64,000 nucleotides of DNA from Cynocephalus volans (GCF_027409185.1 NC_084463.1:51702907-51766906); one strand, 5' to 3'. Shown: positions 35,683 to 52,150, numbered from the stretch's first letter. The notes: generated from the sequence alone by a model not told the origin. A program made the numbers and translations.

Positions 35683-36051
35683 ATGTATCTTTATAATGTC
35701 TGTGTAATTATTTAAAGGAATTTCATTGATAGAACAGTGAATATGTTGGATTTCAAAATGGACCAAATGCAAAAAAATAACAATAATAAAAGTAAATATA
35801 AGATGAATTATATTATTGTTAGACTTCTTAATACAGAGCTTTCCTTTAATGGTGTAATAAATTTAAAACATTTCTTTTTGTTCTTTACAGTCTTTCATTT
35901 CCTCTGTTTTATGATTAACAATAAAGTGCTTCTGCAGACTCTGTCCTTGTTCTTTTTTGGTTTTGATTTGTTTTCTTTTTATTTGGACTCTCTTAGGTTT
36001 GTTCACTGATTCTGATGTCTTCAAGTAACATTAAAATTGTCATACTTTCCT

Positions 36052-36438
36052 TGTACTGAATGTCCGCCCGAAACCTGACCCCCAGCTTGACAGTGTTAAG
36101 ATAGTGGGAAATCCAATTATGGTCATTGAAAGTTGGGGCCTTCAAGATGTGATTAGATTGTAAGATCATGCCATAAGGAACAAGTTAATAATGGGGGGCA
36201 GAAGTGTGCTTCTGAGGGTTTTAAAAGAAGAGCATGTGAGAGCTTAGCCTGTCTCCCCTCTGCCGTTTTCTGCCATATGAGACCACTGGGTCACTGTCAT
36301 CTCCACCACAGCCATCCCCAGCTGTGTTCCCTGGACCTTGGGCTTTCCAGCTCTTGAGTCTGCAAACAGTAAATTTCATTTTCTTACAAATCACCGAGTT
36401 CCAGGTATGTTGTTATAAGCACTGGAAATGGACTAACA
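36052..36438 (+). repeat. MaLR LTR (MLT/MST-like), solo
   Basis: 387 bp starting TGTACTGAATG and ending GGAAATGGACTAACA, with GTTGGGGCCTTCAAGATGTGA in the first half and TGTTATAAGCACTGGAAATG near the end, the usual order in MLT1/MST LTRs. No internal region is attached and I found no clear duplication. Confidence 0.65.
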
Positions 36439-36784
36439 AATTTTCAAATCTTTATCTTCAGCTTAGGTCTCTCTCACTTCAACTCTGGAATCATGTATCT
36501 GACTGCAACTTGGACATACCCACAGATATTTTAAGTATAATATGTTCAAGTCTGCTTTATTTCTGCCCATCATATTTTTCTGCCATTCTTCAATTTACAC
36601 TTTAGAGTGCCACTACCTAACTAACTATGATTATGTAGAGAGCCTGAGAGTAAAACACTTTTTCATTTTCTGCACAGGAATTTAATACCACAGTGTCTTC
36701 CTGCATTTTATTTCTCTTTCTTTTTCTTTTTTGTAGTATTGCATCCCTCTTCTGGATGCATACTGCTCTGTGTTCTTTTTGTTC

Positions 36785-36886
36785 TTTTTTTTTGTTTTCC
36801 TCTTGGGTGGCCAGTGCTGGGATCTGAACCTGTGACCTGAGTGTTACCAGAACCACACTCTCCATAGTGAGCTAACTGACCAGACT
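36785..36886 (-). repeat. tRNA-Ile-like SINE, well preserved
   Basis: The reverse complement starts GTCTGGTCAGTTAGCTCACT, then GAGAGTGTGGTTCTGGTAAC and GGTCACAGGTTCAGATCC, with CAGCACTGGCCACCC and an A-rich tail. A- and B-box positions match tRNA-Ile, so it is a useful reference copy for this family here. Confidence 0.82.
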
Positions 36887-37680
36887 TGCTCTATGTTCTA
36901 ATGTAGCTAGTCTTCCATCATCCTGTTTTCTTCCCATCTGACTCTAAGGTTCTTTCCATTCTCTTTCTAGTGGATAGCTATTATATTGTAAATCTAGTTA
37001 TGTGATTTTGGAAATACAAATCAGTTACATTATTTGCACCCTGTGGTTTCAAAAGAGGCAGTGTTCAGTCTCATGCAGACACAAGCAATTTTTTGATATG
37101 TAGGAAGGAAATTTTGGAAAGCACTTATGTGTGCCTTCAGTTTATAAGTAATTAAAAAACAGTTGCATATGCTTTACTGTTTGAAATAGACAAATATGTA
37201 AATGCAGAATCATTTCATAATGAGTTTTTAAAATAGTGTGTGTATTTGTTATCACAGCTCACAAGCATTCACCTAGACATGGTGCTGTGTGTAGTTCCAC
37301 TAACATGGGGTGTCTTCCTTTGGTCTTGTGATGGCAGTTTTGCTGTTGTCTTATATTAAGGAAAACATGTGGTTCACATGGAAGAGCTTAATGTCTTTGT
37401 CATTTCAGTGAATTTCAAAATACATTTCTGTGTTTATCTTACACACTGGTTCAGTTATATATTTACACTTATGTCTTCATACCTGATTATAAACTCCTTG
37501 GAAAAGCATTCTATTCATACTTTTGTCACTAGCCACAGGGATGGTCCTTAGTTATAAGGTAAGATTTGGAATCATATATTTAGTAATTATTATATTATTA
37601 CGGTAACAGGATATTCCTCTTGTTGTTGTTTTTCTCCACCATATAGAGTACCAAAAAGAAGCATCTTGTTTAATACATAA
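36887..37680. other. Intron 2 end, no recognised element
   Basis: No repeat or gene recognised upstream of the KRAB A exon. Confidence 0.4.
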
Positions 37681-37681
37681 G

Positions 37682-37715
<34 letters not shown>

Positions 37716-37722
37716 ACACACA
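37682..37722. repeat. (AC)n microsatellite near the KRAB A acceptor
   Basis: About 20 AC units with one T interruption, ending about 77 bp before the KRAB A exon. Confidence 0.95.
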
Positions 37723-37775
37723 AAGAGGTGTGAACTTTGAGATTCCTGTTTTGTGACCCAGGGCTGGTGGCTTGA

Positions 37776-37931
<156 letters not shown>

Positions 37932-38166
37932 TGAAACTCTTCAGTAACATTCAGGAGGCACAGTTTTTAAAATTAATATAGGAACAATTTATAGGGTTTT
38001 ACACTATTTGGTAAGAGTATATTTCATGATAATCATGTCATCCTTATCTCAGAAAAGACTCAATTGGCCTCTTTATTGCATACTTTCTGTAGCTGAGCTC
38101 TTGTCATTCTTCTAAGGATCTCACTTTGCAGTTTTATAAATGTCCTGTGTTACTTCCTCTTAACAG

Positions 38167-38259
38167 GGTACTGCATTAGTGAACCTGAAGTGATCCTCAG
38201 GTTGGAGAAAGGAGCAGAGCCACGGTTGATAGAAGAACACCCAAACCAGAGCCTCCCAG
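38167..38259 (+). CDS. KRAB zinc-finger gene, exon 4: KRAB b box
   Basis: 93 bp with acceptor CTCTTAACAG and donor GTTAGT. It encodes about residues 48-79, including YCISEPEVILRLEKGAEP and EEHPNQSLP, a KRAB b-type accessory box. KRAB B boxes usually strengthen repression by KRAB A. The split codon at the 5' junction gives Gly and the one at the 3' junction gives Asp, both in frame. Confidence 0.92.
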
Positions 38260-38577
38260 GTTAGTAAACACATCCTGGGCAGAGGCCAGGAAAAGTAAAA
38301 CCCAGCAGATCCTGCCTGTTGTCAGCTGTTTCTAGCAATTTTCCCCCAGATTCCTGAGTGGAGACTGGCTCATCATGCATCAAATACATATATAATCTTT
38401 TAGATGGACTCACGCATACATATCTCCATATTTTACTGTGCTATTTTAAAAATATATTTTCTTAAATTATAACCCCTACATTTCTCTGATTTGACATTTA
38501 TTTTTGGTGGTCACTTTTTCAATATTGTCAGTTGCCTTTGTGTCCTCACTCTCATGGATACGGTTTTTCAGACTCTA

Positions 38578-38800
38578 TCCTTTTGTGTTGCTTAAAAACG
38601 ACTATCTGACACTTGGTAATTTATAAAGAAACAAAGTGTCTTTTTCAGTTCTGCTCTGGACCTTGGGCATTCCGAGGTCAAGGGGCTGCATGTGGTGAGG
38701 CTCTTGTTTCTGGTGTGGATTCTTGGCAGAATCCCAATGTAGTGCAGGGTATCACTTAGGGAAAAAAGGTTCACCTGTGAGCCCTGTATACCACCATATG
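38578..38800 (-). repeat. MaLR LTR fragment in intron 4
   Basis: TGTGTTGCTTAAAAACGACT, CACTTGGTAATTTATAAAGA, CAGTTCTGCTCTGGACC and GGGCATTC: the reversed start of an MLT/MST-type LTR, truncated. The rest of the 38260-39856 intron, including an A run at about 39100, shows nothing else I can name. Confidence 0.55.
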
Positions 38801-39825
38801 AGAAATTCTGTAGAACCAGGGGACTCTGGGTGCCAGGGCCAGGTGAACCATGGGTTTCAAGTTGAGAAGCTAAGATTGCTGTTTTGAAGTGGAATTTGAA
38901 GTTAGTATTTTCCTCTTCTTTTTGTATAAATCATTTTAAAACAACAAAGAAATTGAGAGGTGTACAGGAGACTTCATTTTTTATGAGAGTACATCATTCA
39001 AAACTCTAGTGCATAATGCTAAAGCTTTTATGAGCAATTATCAAATGGAAGTGCTTATTTCAGAATTTGGGAAGACAATACAAGTGGATTTTAGGATTCA
39101 AAAAAAAAAAAAGCTTTTTCAAAGGAGGTGGGCATATCCTTGGTTGCAGAAACAAATAGTTTAGACCAGCAGGAAAATTGAGTCTCAATGGGTGGACTGA
39201 GGTTTCCTGTATAGTAATGGTTCTGAGAAGCACATGAAGTCAGGTTTAATGTGTAATTTGTGGGTGGCTATGCTTAGAGTGGAGAAAAGTAGATTTTCTT
39301 ATTTGAAAAACTTCCACATATACCTGTAGCCCTTTCCTATGGAAGAGTAAAAAGTATGATAATGTGAATGAAAAATTCTTAACCTAAGTCATTTTCCTCA
39401 ATATGTAATGAAAAATTGGCTTGCTCCTGCATCTGAAACTAGCCAATGAAGGAAAATGTAGCCATATTCAAAACAAAGTAATGAGAAAAGAGCAGCAGGA
39501 GAAAACCACTATTGTTACAAAAATAAAACAGTCTAAGAAGTGTAAACAAATGGATGGTGATAACCAAGTATTTCCAAACTACAATTAGGAAGATGGTAAA
39601 AATTATCAAATATTTTTTCTTGATTTAAAAAAGAAAAAAGTGAATAAAGAAGCAAAGAAAAACATAATGCAATTTTTGAAAATAAATACAACATAACATT
39701 GTCAGTAGGAAAAAACCCTATATACTCATGAAACCAATACCCATTATTGACTTGTACAAAATTGTTTATTACTAGGATTGTGAGAAGCTTCTCTACCTTT
39801 ACAAAAGTATGCAATGAAATATTGA

Positions 39826-43320
<3,495 letters not shown>

Positions 43321-44871
43321 GGAGACCTGCAAATATGTACTTGTTTTCAGGTATTGGGGAATGTTTTGAGGATTCCCTATTGATATAAAAATTTGCTGAT
43401 GCTAGAGTCCCTTCTTCAAATGGTGCAGTGTTTGTGTCTTATCAATTCATGTCCTGCCATGTACATTACTTAAGATGTTGGGGAAAATGTGAGTACTCTG
43501 TAAATAGTTGTTATAGTGTGTTTTTTTTTTTTTGTAGAATTGTTTCCTTTATTTCATAATTGTATTTTTAAAGATATTTGATAAGTAGTAGGTTGACTAA
43601 CACGATGTGTAATACTCATGGAAGGAGGACTGTAATGAGTGTGAAAACATCTTTTCTCCAAAGTCTCAAGGCCGACTATTGTTAGAGCACTGTTGCTTAT
43701 AGCATTGTGCTCATGACACAGTCATGCCCCATCATTACAATCATCCCCATAGCAGCCACTCACGAAAAAATAAATAAAAATAGAAAATGAGTCACATCAT
43801 GCAAGCATTAGAGAATTTTCACAGTGGAGAAATTCGGCATGGATTAGACTGGCTATGTGTTTTCTAAATACAACCACCCTTTTCTCTTGTATACATAGCC
43901 TGCAATTTGAGCCTTCTGTGATTGGGTTGAGGACCATGTAATTTGGCTCTGTTCAGTGGAACATAGATATAAGTGATCAACATTACTTCCAGGCCAGGCA
44001 ATAAAAAAAAAAAAATGCCATGCAGATTTTCCTGATTTCTCATGTTCCCTGTGACTGAATGAAGATGACTCCTGGGTGGAGCTGGGGTCCACAGATGGGA
44101 AAAATCCACCCTAACTTAAATTAGAAGGAATTGAAGAAACCAGAGATATTCCCACCTCTATCCCCAAACCTCCATTTATACATTATATAAGAAATTCTCT
44201 TTGTTGAGCCATTCTGTGTGTGCTTTGTTTGTACAAAACAACCATCCCACTGCAGCTAATTGATTTTACAAACTTTCTGAGCCATTACCAGTCCTTGTAT
44301 ATGGGAAGAGAATCCTGTGTTGTCACCTTTTATAACCAAATCAGTATATGGAAAAATCAAATTATGGGGAGAATCAATGCAATAAATATGGGACATCGTA
44401 TCAGGCAGGGACACCTCATTGAATAGTTAAAGTTAAATATCCATCTAATCTTTAATGTGTTAAAGCTTTCAAGAAAACGTTCAACGTGTTTTTTGTCAGA
44501 ATTTGAAATGAAAACTATGAATTTTATGTAATTAATGTAAATTTTGAAATAGAAATAAAATTAGTATCAAACCTATTTTTAACGTTTTGAGTGTATACCA
44601 ATATTTAAATATGATTGGTGATACTGTCTCTCAGGACCTTTGGCATACACATTTTTGGTTGTCATAACTGAAGGTTATGAAGCACTTCTCCGTCTAGTGG
44701 AAAGAAGGCACAGATGTCGCTAAACAGCCTACAGTGCACCAAAAAGCTTCCTCATGTATGCAACATTTATGCATAAATGTGTTCTTCATTGACAATTTAT
44801 CTTAACGGAACCCAGCATAACTCTGCAAATGAAATATGTACACTTAGTCTAATAAATAGTTTGGTTTGACT
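43321..44871 (+). other. Probable 3' UTR and downstream flank
   Basis: AT-rich sequence after the finger remnants. A canonical AATAAA at 44554-44559 is one candidate poly(A) signal. Other A-rich runs exist (43766-43790), so the end of the mRNA cannot be fixed from sequence. Confidence 0.4.
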
Positions 44872-46370
44872 TCCTTCAGGATTTTTTTTTTTTTCATTGA
44901 TCAGTGTGTCTTTTTATGCCAGTACCATACTGTTTTGGTTATTATAGCTTTGTAGTATAGTTTAAAGTCAGGTAGTGTTATGCCTCCAGCTTTATTTTTT
45001 TTTGCTTAGCGTTGCTTTGGCTATGTGTGGTCTTTTGTTATTCCATATAAATGTGTGGATAGTTCTTTCCACTTCTGAGAAAAATGTCATTGGAATTTTG
45101 ATGGGGATTGCATTGAATTTGTATATCACTTTGGGTAGTATGGACATTTTCACAATGTTGATTCTTCCAGTCCGAGAGCATGGGATATCTTTCTGTCTTC
45201 TTGTATCCTCTCTAATTTCTCCAGCAGTTGTTTGTAGTTCTCATTATAGAGATTTTTCACCTCCTTGGTTAACTCAATTCCTAAGTATTTTATTGTTTTG
45301 GTGGCTATTGTAAATGGGCAGGCTTTCTTGATTTCTCTTTCTGCATGTTCACCATTGGAGAATGGAAATGCTACTGATTTTTGTGTGTTGATTTTGTATC
45401 CTGCTACTGTGCTGAAATCCTTTATCAACTCCAAGAGATTTTTTGTAGAGACTTTAGGCTGTTCAATATATAGGATCATGTCATCTGCAAACAGGGACAG
45501 TTTGACTTCATCTTTTCCAATCTAGATGCCCTTTATTTCCTTCTCTTCTCTGATTGCTCTGGCTAGTACTTCCAACACTATGTTGAATAGGAGTGGTGAG
45601 AGTGGTCATTCTTGTGTAGTTCCTGTTCTTAAAGGAAAAACCTTTCAGCTTTTCCCCATTCAGGATGATATTGGCAGTGGGTTTATCATATATGGCTTTA
45701 ATTATGTTGAGATACTTTCCACCTATACCTAACTCATAGAGGGTCTTTGTCATGAATAAACGTTGAATTTTATCAAATGCTTTTTCAGCATATATAGAGA
45801 TGATCATATGGTCCTTGTGTTTGACTTTATTAATATGGTGTATCACATTTATTGATTTGCATATTTTGAACCAACCTTGCATCCCTGGGATGAATCCCAC
45901 TTGATCATGGTGAATAATTTTATGTGTGTGTTGCTGTATTCTGTTTGCTAGTATTTTAGTGAGGATTTTTGCATCTATATTCATCCAGGATATCGGCCTG
46001 TAGTTTTCTTTTTTGGTTATATCTTTACCTGGTTTTGATATCAGGATGTTGGCTTCATAGAATGAGTTTGGGAGATTTGTGTTTGTTTCAATCTTTTGGA
46101 ATAGTTTGTAAAGAATCGGTGTCAATTCCTGTTTGAATGTTTGGTAAAATTCTGCTGTGAATCCATCTGGTCCTGGGCTTTTCTTTGTTGGGAGCCTTCT
46201 GATAACAGCTTCAATCTCCTTTATTGTTATTGGTCTGTTCAGATTTTCTACATCTTCATGGCTCAGTTTTGGGAGCTTGTGTGTGTCCAGAAATTTATCC
46301 ATTTCCTCCAGATTTTCAAATTTATTGGTGTATAGTTGTTTATAGTATTCTCGAATCCTTCAGGATTTTT
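44872..46370 (-). mobile_element. 5'- and 3'-truncated L1 with TSD, ended inside ORF2
   Basis: The insertion is bounded by a 15-bp duplication TCCTTCAGGATTTTT (44872-44886 and 46356-46370). In element orientation it runs from the RT N-terminal region (open frame 46302-45508 with [26 protein letters not shown] and [13 protein letters not shown]) through the FADD box (about 45500-45480) to ORF2 sequence ending ...GACACACTGATCAATG at 44895, then directly a poly(A) of about 13 bases. The true ORF2 end and 3' UTR are absent. A CATAAA hexamer lies about 20 bp before the tail. Confidence 0.92.
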
Positions 46371-47219
46371 GACCTTAAATGCCACTCTAACTTTTGTATA
46401 TTTTGTTAAATATATTAAGTAAAGTACAGCACTACATAGGTTTTTTTCTACTCTCCTATTGTTGGTAAATTTCTGTGACCAGTATTACAAAACTATCAAG
46501 TAAAGGTAACTTTTTCTAATGTTTGAAATTAACACAGAACCAGTCAGTGAGTTGAATAGAAACATTTCCATGGGAATGCACAAAATAGTAAATATCTTGT
46601 CTGAGCATATTTAAACAGCTGTAAGCAATAGTATTTATCTTATTCCAGTCAGGGAAAAGCGGTATCTGGAAGGGATATTTGTCCTTTATCCCTGTTCCTC
46701 ATATTTGTAAATGGGGCTAAATCACAGATATTTGTGTGTACCACACGCACTGTACCTGAGAAATTTCTTGTGTTAGTACTTGAAGTGATGGATTTGTATT
46801 TTGTACCTTGCCACTAGCAGGTGAATCCTGACTCCACTTGTGTATTGCCTTGTGCATGGCTCTGTTTGTGTGTAGGCCTCCAGACCTAGAGATTGCCCCA
46901 GAGCCTGTTTTCACTTAAGGAGTCTTCTAGAATCTTTGGTGACTACCTATCTGCCCTCAGAGCCCTTGGGGTGGGGGAGACCCAGGACCCAAGGAGAGGT
47001 AAGAGCAAGTAAGAGCAAATGGGGTCCATCATAGATCCTGAGGGGTGTGGCTGGAGGCAGAGGTTGTGGGGTCCTTTTGCACAGGTTAGTTGTTTCCTTC
47101 TGCCACCATTGTGTCCCCAAATCTCTTTTGAAAGTTGTCAGAGAGTACCGCACCATCATTTATCATTTTTCACTCTAATCATTATTCTTTTTGTTTTTGG
47201 GGTTTAATTTTCCACCTTT
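46371..47219. other. Unassigned non-coding DNA
   Basis: No gene or repeat family recognised. Some G-rich stretches (46960-47060) but no CpG island. Confidence 0.4.
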
Positions 47220-48065
47220 ATCTACTTTTTTAGTTGGAAGGTTATTTTTGATTTCAGATCGTTCTTTTCTAAAATATAGACATTTACAGTTGTAAAGTTT
47301 ATTCTAACCCTTTTCTCATTTATGGTATGTTGTGTTACTGTTTTCAATGTCAAAATGATTCTAATTTTAGTGTCATTTTTAATGACACACTGACAGTTTG
47401 GGTGTTTGTTGTTTAACTTCCACATCATTGTGAACTACTGGAATATTCAGCTAATCATTTTCATGTTAAATCTAGTGTGGTCAGAAAACATACATCTTAT
47501 GATTTGAATCCTCAAATTTATTGAGGATAGTTTGTGGCCTCAGAAATGGTCTTTTCTGGAGTATATTCCATGGGCACTGAATAGATTTAGTATCCTCTTG
47601 GTGGTGGTGTGTTCTACATATACATATGTGTAAAATCAAGTTTTATACTGTTGTCCCAGACTTCTATACTCTTGTCAGTCTTTTGCCTAGTTGCAAAAGT
47701 TAAAATGAAATTTTTGACTAGACAGTCAAAAGTTGCACTTGGCGTTGCTGAATATAAGAACTGTCTGTCTCTCCCTTAATTTCTCTTTTATTTGATGTTG
47801 GACTTCTTTGTTTTCTGCATGTATACCTATAATTATTATGGTGTCCTTATAGCTGACACTTTTGTCATAAAATCACCCTCTTTATTCCCAGTAACATTTT
47901 TGTTTCATTTTTTTTTATTTTGTATTTTTTTGATATTAGTATGGTCAGTCAATCTGTGTTATTTTTCTGTTTATGTTATATATATTTTCCCATCTACCAA
48001 CTTTCAACCTGTTGGTGTTTTTGAATTTAACATGTTTCTCTTGTGCTCAGTATATAGTATTTTGG
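47220..48065 (-). mobile_element. Old L1 ORF2 endonuclease-region fragment
   Basis: Reads as reversed L1: AATCTAGTGTGGTCAGAAAA (about 47470), TGGTCTTTTCTGGAGTATAT then a reversed endonuclease stretch, and GCCAGTAACATTTTT-like words near 47888. Strongly decayed. Confidence 0.65.
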
Positions 48066-48099
48066 GGGGATTTTTTTGTCCTTTTTCAAAAAAATAAAT

Positions 48100-49240
48100 A
48101 CTATGGACAATTCTTTTTAAAATTTTTAATTTGTTTTATTTGACATGTTATAATGGTATATGCTTATGAGGTACAATTTGATGTTTCAACACATGTATAC
48201 ATTGTGAAATGATTCATATGCATTACCTGTAACACATTTCTTTGTAGAGAGAATATTTAAAATCCACTGTTAGCAACTTTCATATATTACTATGAACTAT
48301 ATTCACCATGCTGTGTGATAATCAGAAATCATTCCTCCTGCTGAATAGAACCTTTGTACTCTTTGACCAACATGTCCCCATTGATCTTTGATGCCATCCT
48401 AACCCTCAGTTTCAGTAAACTTCATTCTTCTATTTCTATTAGTTTGACCTTTTAATAATACACATCCAAGTAAAATTAAGTGGTATTTGTCTTTCTGTGC
48501 CTACCTCATTTTACTTAACACGATGCACTCTAGATTCATTTTGTTGTCACAATTGACAATTTTTACCCCTCTTTAAAGGCTGAGTAGAATTTTATTTTAT
48601 ATGTAAACATTTATTTTGTCCATTTATTCATTGATGAGGACCTCTGTAGTTTAGATTTCTTGGCTGCTGTGAATAATGGTGCAATAAACATGGGAGTGCT
48701 GATGTCTCTTTCTCATACTGATGTCAGTTCCTTTGGACATATACCCAGAAGTGGGATTGCTGGACCATTTGGTAGTTTTATTTATAGCTGTTTGTGAAAA
48801 CTTTATGCTACTTTTGAAAGTGGTGTTCTAATTTACATTCCCACCTAGTCTTGTATTCACACCATGAAGAGTTATCTTTTATCTTTTTTATAATACCTGT
48901 TCTAACAGGTTTGATGTGATCTCTTTGCAGTTTAAAATTGCATTTTTCTGTGGATTAGTGATGTTGACAAAGTTTTCATACATCTGTTGGTCATTTGAAG
49001 TCTTTTTTGGAGAAATGTCTATTCAGATTTTTGACCACTTTTTGAGTAGGGTTGTTTATTATTATTATTGAGTATTTTGAGTCCTTTTTATGCTTTAGAT
49101 TTAGCCTTTGTCAGATGTAAGGCTTGCAAATATTTTCTCAATCTGTAGGTTGTCTCCTCAGTTCGATATTTGTTTCATTTTCTGTGCAGAATCTTTTCAG
49201 TTTGATCCTGTAAATTTCTTCTAATCACAAGATTAGCTAA
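48100..49240 (-). mobile_element. Old L1 3' end (3' UTR and ORF2 C-terminus)
   Basis: TTTGACATGTTATAATGGTA and CAACACATGTATACATTGTG mark the reversed 3' UTR. The reversed ORF2 C-terminus follows with AATAATGGTGCAATAAACAT (about 48673), GACATATACCCAGAAGTGGG and TTTAGCCTTTGTCAGATG (about 49100). Confidence 0.8.
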
Positions 49241-49518
49241 ATTGAAGTTGTTACATGTAATGTCCGTACTGTTATTCAGAGTATTCTGTAATTTCAACTG
49301 AATGTAAAATTATTTTGATCATCTGTCAGGATTTCACCTATAACACAGGTGTTGTTTGCCTATATCGTATTTTTAAAAAAGAGAGGTTGAGATTTAGTTT
49401 TGTTGCTTGAGGCCTCAGACTGGTTGTAAAACTTTTTGACTATGCCTCATTCTTCCATTATTTTGTGGAAACCATGCTCAGGAGTCTGAAAGCATGGGTT
49501 GGTCTCTCTCTTCAAACC

Positions 49519-49606
49519 CCACCAAGTTGCTGGCTTACCTGGTGTTGACAACAGCAAAGCAACGGTTAAGATACCCTTACCCATCATCTTTATAAAAATA
49601 AAAAAT
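49519..49606 (+). repeat. tRNA-Ile-like SINE
   Basis: GCTGGCTTACCTGGTGTTGA, CAACAGCAAAGCAACGGTTA and AGATACCCTTACCC: head fragment, body and B box in sense orientation, then an A-rich tail. Confidence 0.7.
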
Positions 49607-49621
49607 CATTCCTTGTTCTCC

Positions 49622-49624
<3 letters not shown>

Positions 49625-49653
<29 letters not shown>
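49625..49653. repeat. (GT)n microsatellite
   Basis: About 14 uninterrupted GT units. Confidence 0.95.
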
Positions 49654-49656
<3 letters not shown>

Positions 49657-49851
49657 TGTTACTGAAACCAATCCCAAATTTAGAACTCATTAGCAATATG
49701 CAGTAATATAACATACTCATTTATTTCCTTCACATGCAATAATTCACAGATGAAAGAATTGTCTGTGCTTCTATCAGCTACATTTACTTTTGCAGGTGGG
49801 ATATATCAATATGGGCTTCCAGATGTTTAAACAGCTGAAAAATAGACCAAG

Positions 49852-50272
49852 TGCGGGGGCGTGACTGGGGTCCTCCCGCAGACCCGGAAGGAGAAGGAGC
49901 CGACAGGATTACCCCTGGTATTGGGACCAAGGGATCTCGGGGAAAAGTGAGCCTGCTGCCCGCCAACACAGCCCCGTGAAAGAGAGACTCAGATGCGGCA
50001 GGGGTTTTGTCAGGGCAGTTCCACTTTATTGCCATTACACTGCAATTTATATAAGCAAGCAAGTAGGGGCTCTCCATGGACTAACCAATCAAAGGATCAC
50101 ATGGGCATGCATTTTGTACAAACGTGTTGAGCATCGCGATCACGCAGGGTTCATGAGTGCGGAAATACTGGAGGACCAATAGAAACCTTTTAGCGCTATC
50201 TTGGGTTATGGCTCTCCTACTTCCCGTGGGCGCCATCTTCATCCTCCACCCATAGGCACCATGTGGCTCACA
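49852..50272 (-). repeat. Retroviral-type LTR, family not assigned
   Basis: On the - strand it starts TGTGAGCCACATGG, carries an ATTGGTTAG CCAAT-type box, a TTATATAA TATA box (50054-50047), an AATAAA signal (50030-50025) about 20 bp further, then a GC-rich U5-like part. This order (TG, CCAAT box, TATA, poly(A) signal, U5) is that of an LTR. The left edge near 49852 is uncertain and I found no target-site duplication. No primer-binding site or internal genes could be confirmed on either side. Confidence 0.65.
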
Positions 50273-51719
50273 GATAATGTTTGCTCCTAAAAATGGGCCC
50301 TACAACCAATATGGATGGGGATATTGGATTCCTCTATTATCAATACATAATAGATCTAAAAGCAATCATTGGAATAATATTGGGCTAGTTCCCTTTCACT
50401 ACAACAAAGCATCAAGCATGACTTTCCTGGTGAGTCATGGAATGTTGAATTTGCTTCTTTTGGCAGGTCTCTTGAACAAAGTATGTTATAGCCACTAATG
50501 AAGAAACAATAAGAAATCTTATCTGCTATCATAGGAATCTTTGCAGGCTCCACTGCAAAGGCTGATGCTGCCCAACAGCATGTTAACACTTCTAGTTTCG
50601 GTATTCTCAGATGATAGAATTGTTCTTGATTATTAACTGAGGAAGGTGATGCCTTCATTATTGCTAATACTGCAAGATGTACCTAAATAAATTCCTCTGA
50701 GGAAGTTGAGACTCAGTTGTACAAATGAATAGAACAAGCCACATGGCTACCATAAGCTTCACCTTGTTCTCCACTGTCATTAGATCTATTTAATTGCATG
50801 TCTTTTACTGTAGGTTCATGGCTTAAAACCATCATGCAACCTAGAATGTTCACATAATTGACATCTTTCCTTTATACTTTCCTTTTTAGACTATGTGCTT
50901 GTTAACTATTAAAGCTCTGCAGAAATGCAAGTACTGACAAAATAATGTTTGCCCAGTGAGTGCTCTGAGATAAAAACCAATACTGCAAAACGTAAATCAA
51001 ATTTAAAGATAACACCCAAATAACGCACGCAAAAAACACCTATTTCTGGCTTCCTTGTTGGTCAAATGTAATTAAAAGTGTCAGGACACTGACTTCCACT
51101 CCTTCATTACCTCCCCCTGATATGAGATCAGACCTAGTGACTGGAACATGTTCATCCCAGCATCAAGGGACACATAAAGTCAGACAGTGGTCTAATTTAT
51201 TGTTGACATTTTCAAAGAAAGATCTTGAACAAAAGTGGGAAATGTAAAAGTTCATAAAATCAATTTCTGTAAGATCCAGAGAAAAAAAGAGCCAGGAAAA
51301 TCACAAGAGGAGGGCTCATGCTTGCTTGTCTGAGGTAAGAGTTGTTTCCAGGGATCTTCTAAAAACCCATCAAAAACCTTCACTTTTTAATGCATCTCTT
51401 GATTTATACAAAAGTACATTTCTGTAATGAAGTTTATCCTTAGACATTGTTTGCCATTGCAGTAATTCAGTTAAGGTGCTCCAAAAAGAATCTGTCCAGT
51501 AATGGCATCTGAAGCAATGAACCTATGACAAATCTGACTCTGAGCCTCCAAAAACAATGAACTCTGTCTTATGTGAACTTTTCACATTATGCCGATAAAA
51601 GCTCTTTCTTACCCTTCTCTTACTGAAGGCCTTTGTGGCTTGCCATAGTATACATTCCAGATTTTAATTTAATTTTATATTCACAAAGAAACTCGACGGA
51701 TTTGAAGGTATTTTTCTCT
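50273..51719. other. Unassigned DNA next to the LTR
   Basis: Short open frames on both strands (up to 100 codons at 50356-50658 on the - strand) have no domain I can recognise. This could be decayed retroviral interior or plain flank. Confidence 0.35.
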
Positions 51720-52025
51720 ACTGTATTTTATCTAGGTTGACAGAATGTACATTAACACAATAAATGTCATACATGACAAGCCCAAACCTAGGACCATCCT
51801 AAGCAGTGAAAAGTTAAAACCTTTCCAGACAGCCTGTAAAATTCCAGAAGAAATTTTTAACCAGAGATATTGGACAAGAAAAAAAATGAAAGGCAAACAA
51901 ATAGAAAGCAAAAAAGTCATGATCTTTTACATACATTGTGGAATGAGCAGATCAGACTCATTAACATGTCTATCACCTCTCATACTCATCATTTTTGATG
52001 TAAGACATTGTACACCCATCACTGC
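51720..52025. mobile_element. Small L1 pieces: ORF2 fragment (+) and 3' UTR fragment (-)
   Basis: 51735-51900 reads like ORF2 RT sequence on the + strand (INVIHDKPK, LSSEKLKPF-like). 51926-52020 reads like reversed L1 3' UTR (CATACATTGTGGAATGAGCA, CATACTCATCATTTTTGATG). Two separate truncated insertions or a rearrangement. Confidence 0.55.
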
Positions 52026-52150
52026 ATTTCTAACCTGGTGTCCTAGGAATGACCCACACAGTCTAGATGCAGTGGATGCCCTTTAAGAGTTCAGCTGAAT
52101 GTAAATCACATGAGATTCAGGTAGGCATCTGTGGATGTGGAAAGGAAGTT

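Noticed and set aside
43853..44109. Overlapping 80-codon frames downstream of the zinc-finger gene
   Set aside because: They cross a poly(A/T) run, have no domain and lie in probable 3' UTR or flank.
50277..50830. Possible retroviral envelope remnant beside the LTR
   Set aside because: A few phrases looked envelope-like on the + strand, but the LTR signals point to the - strand, stops are frequent, and no signature motif could be confirmed.
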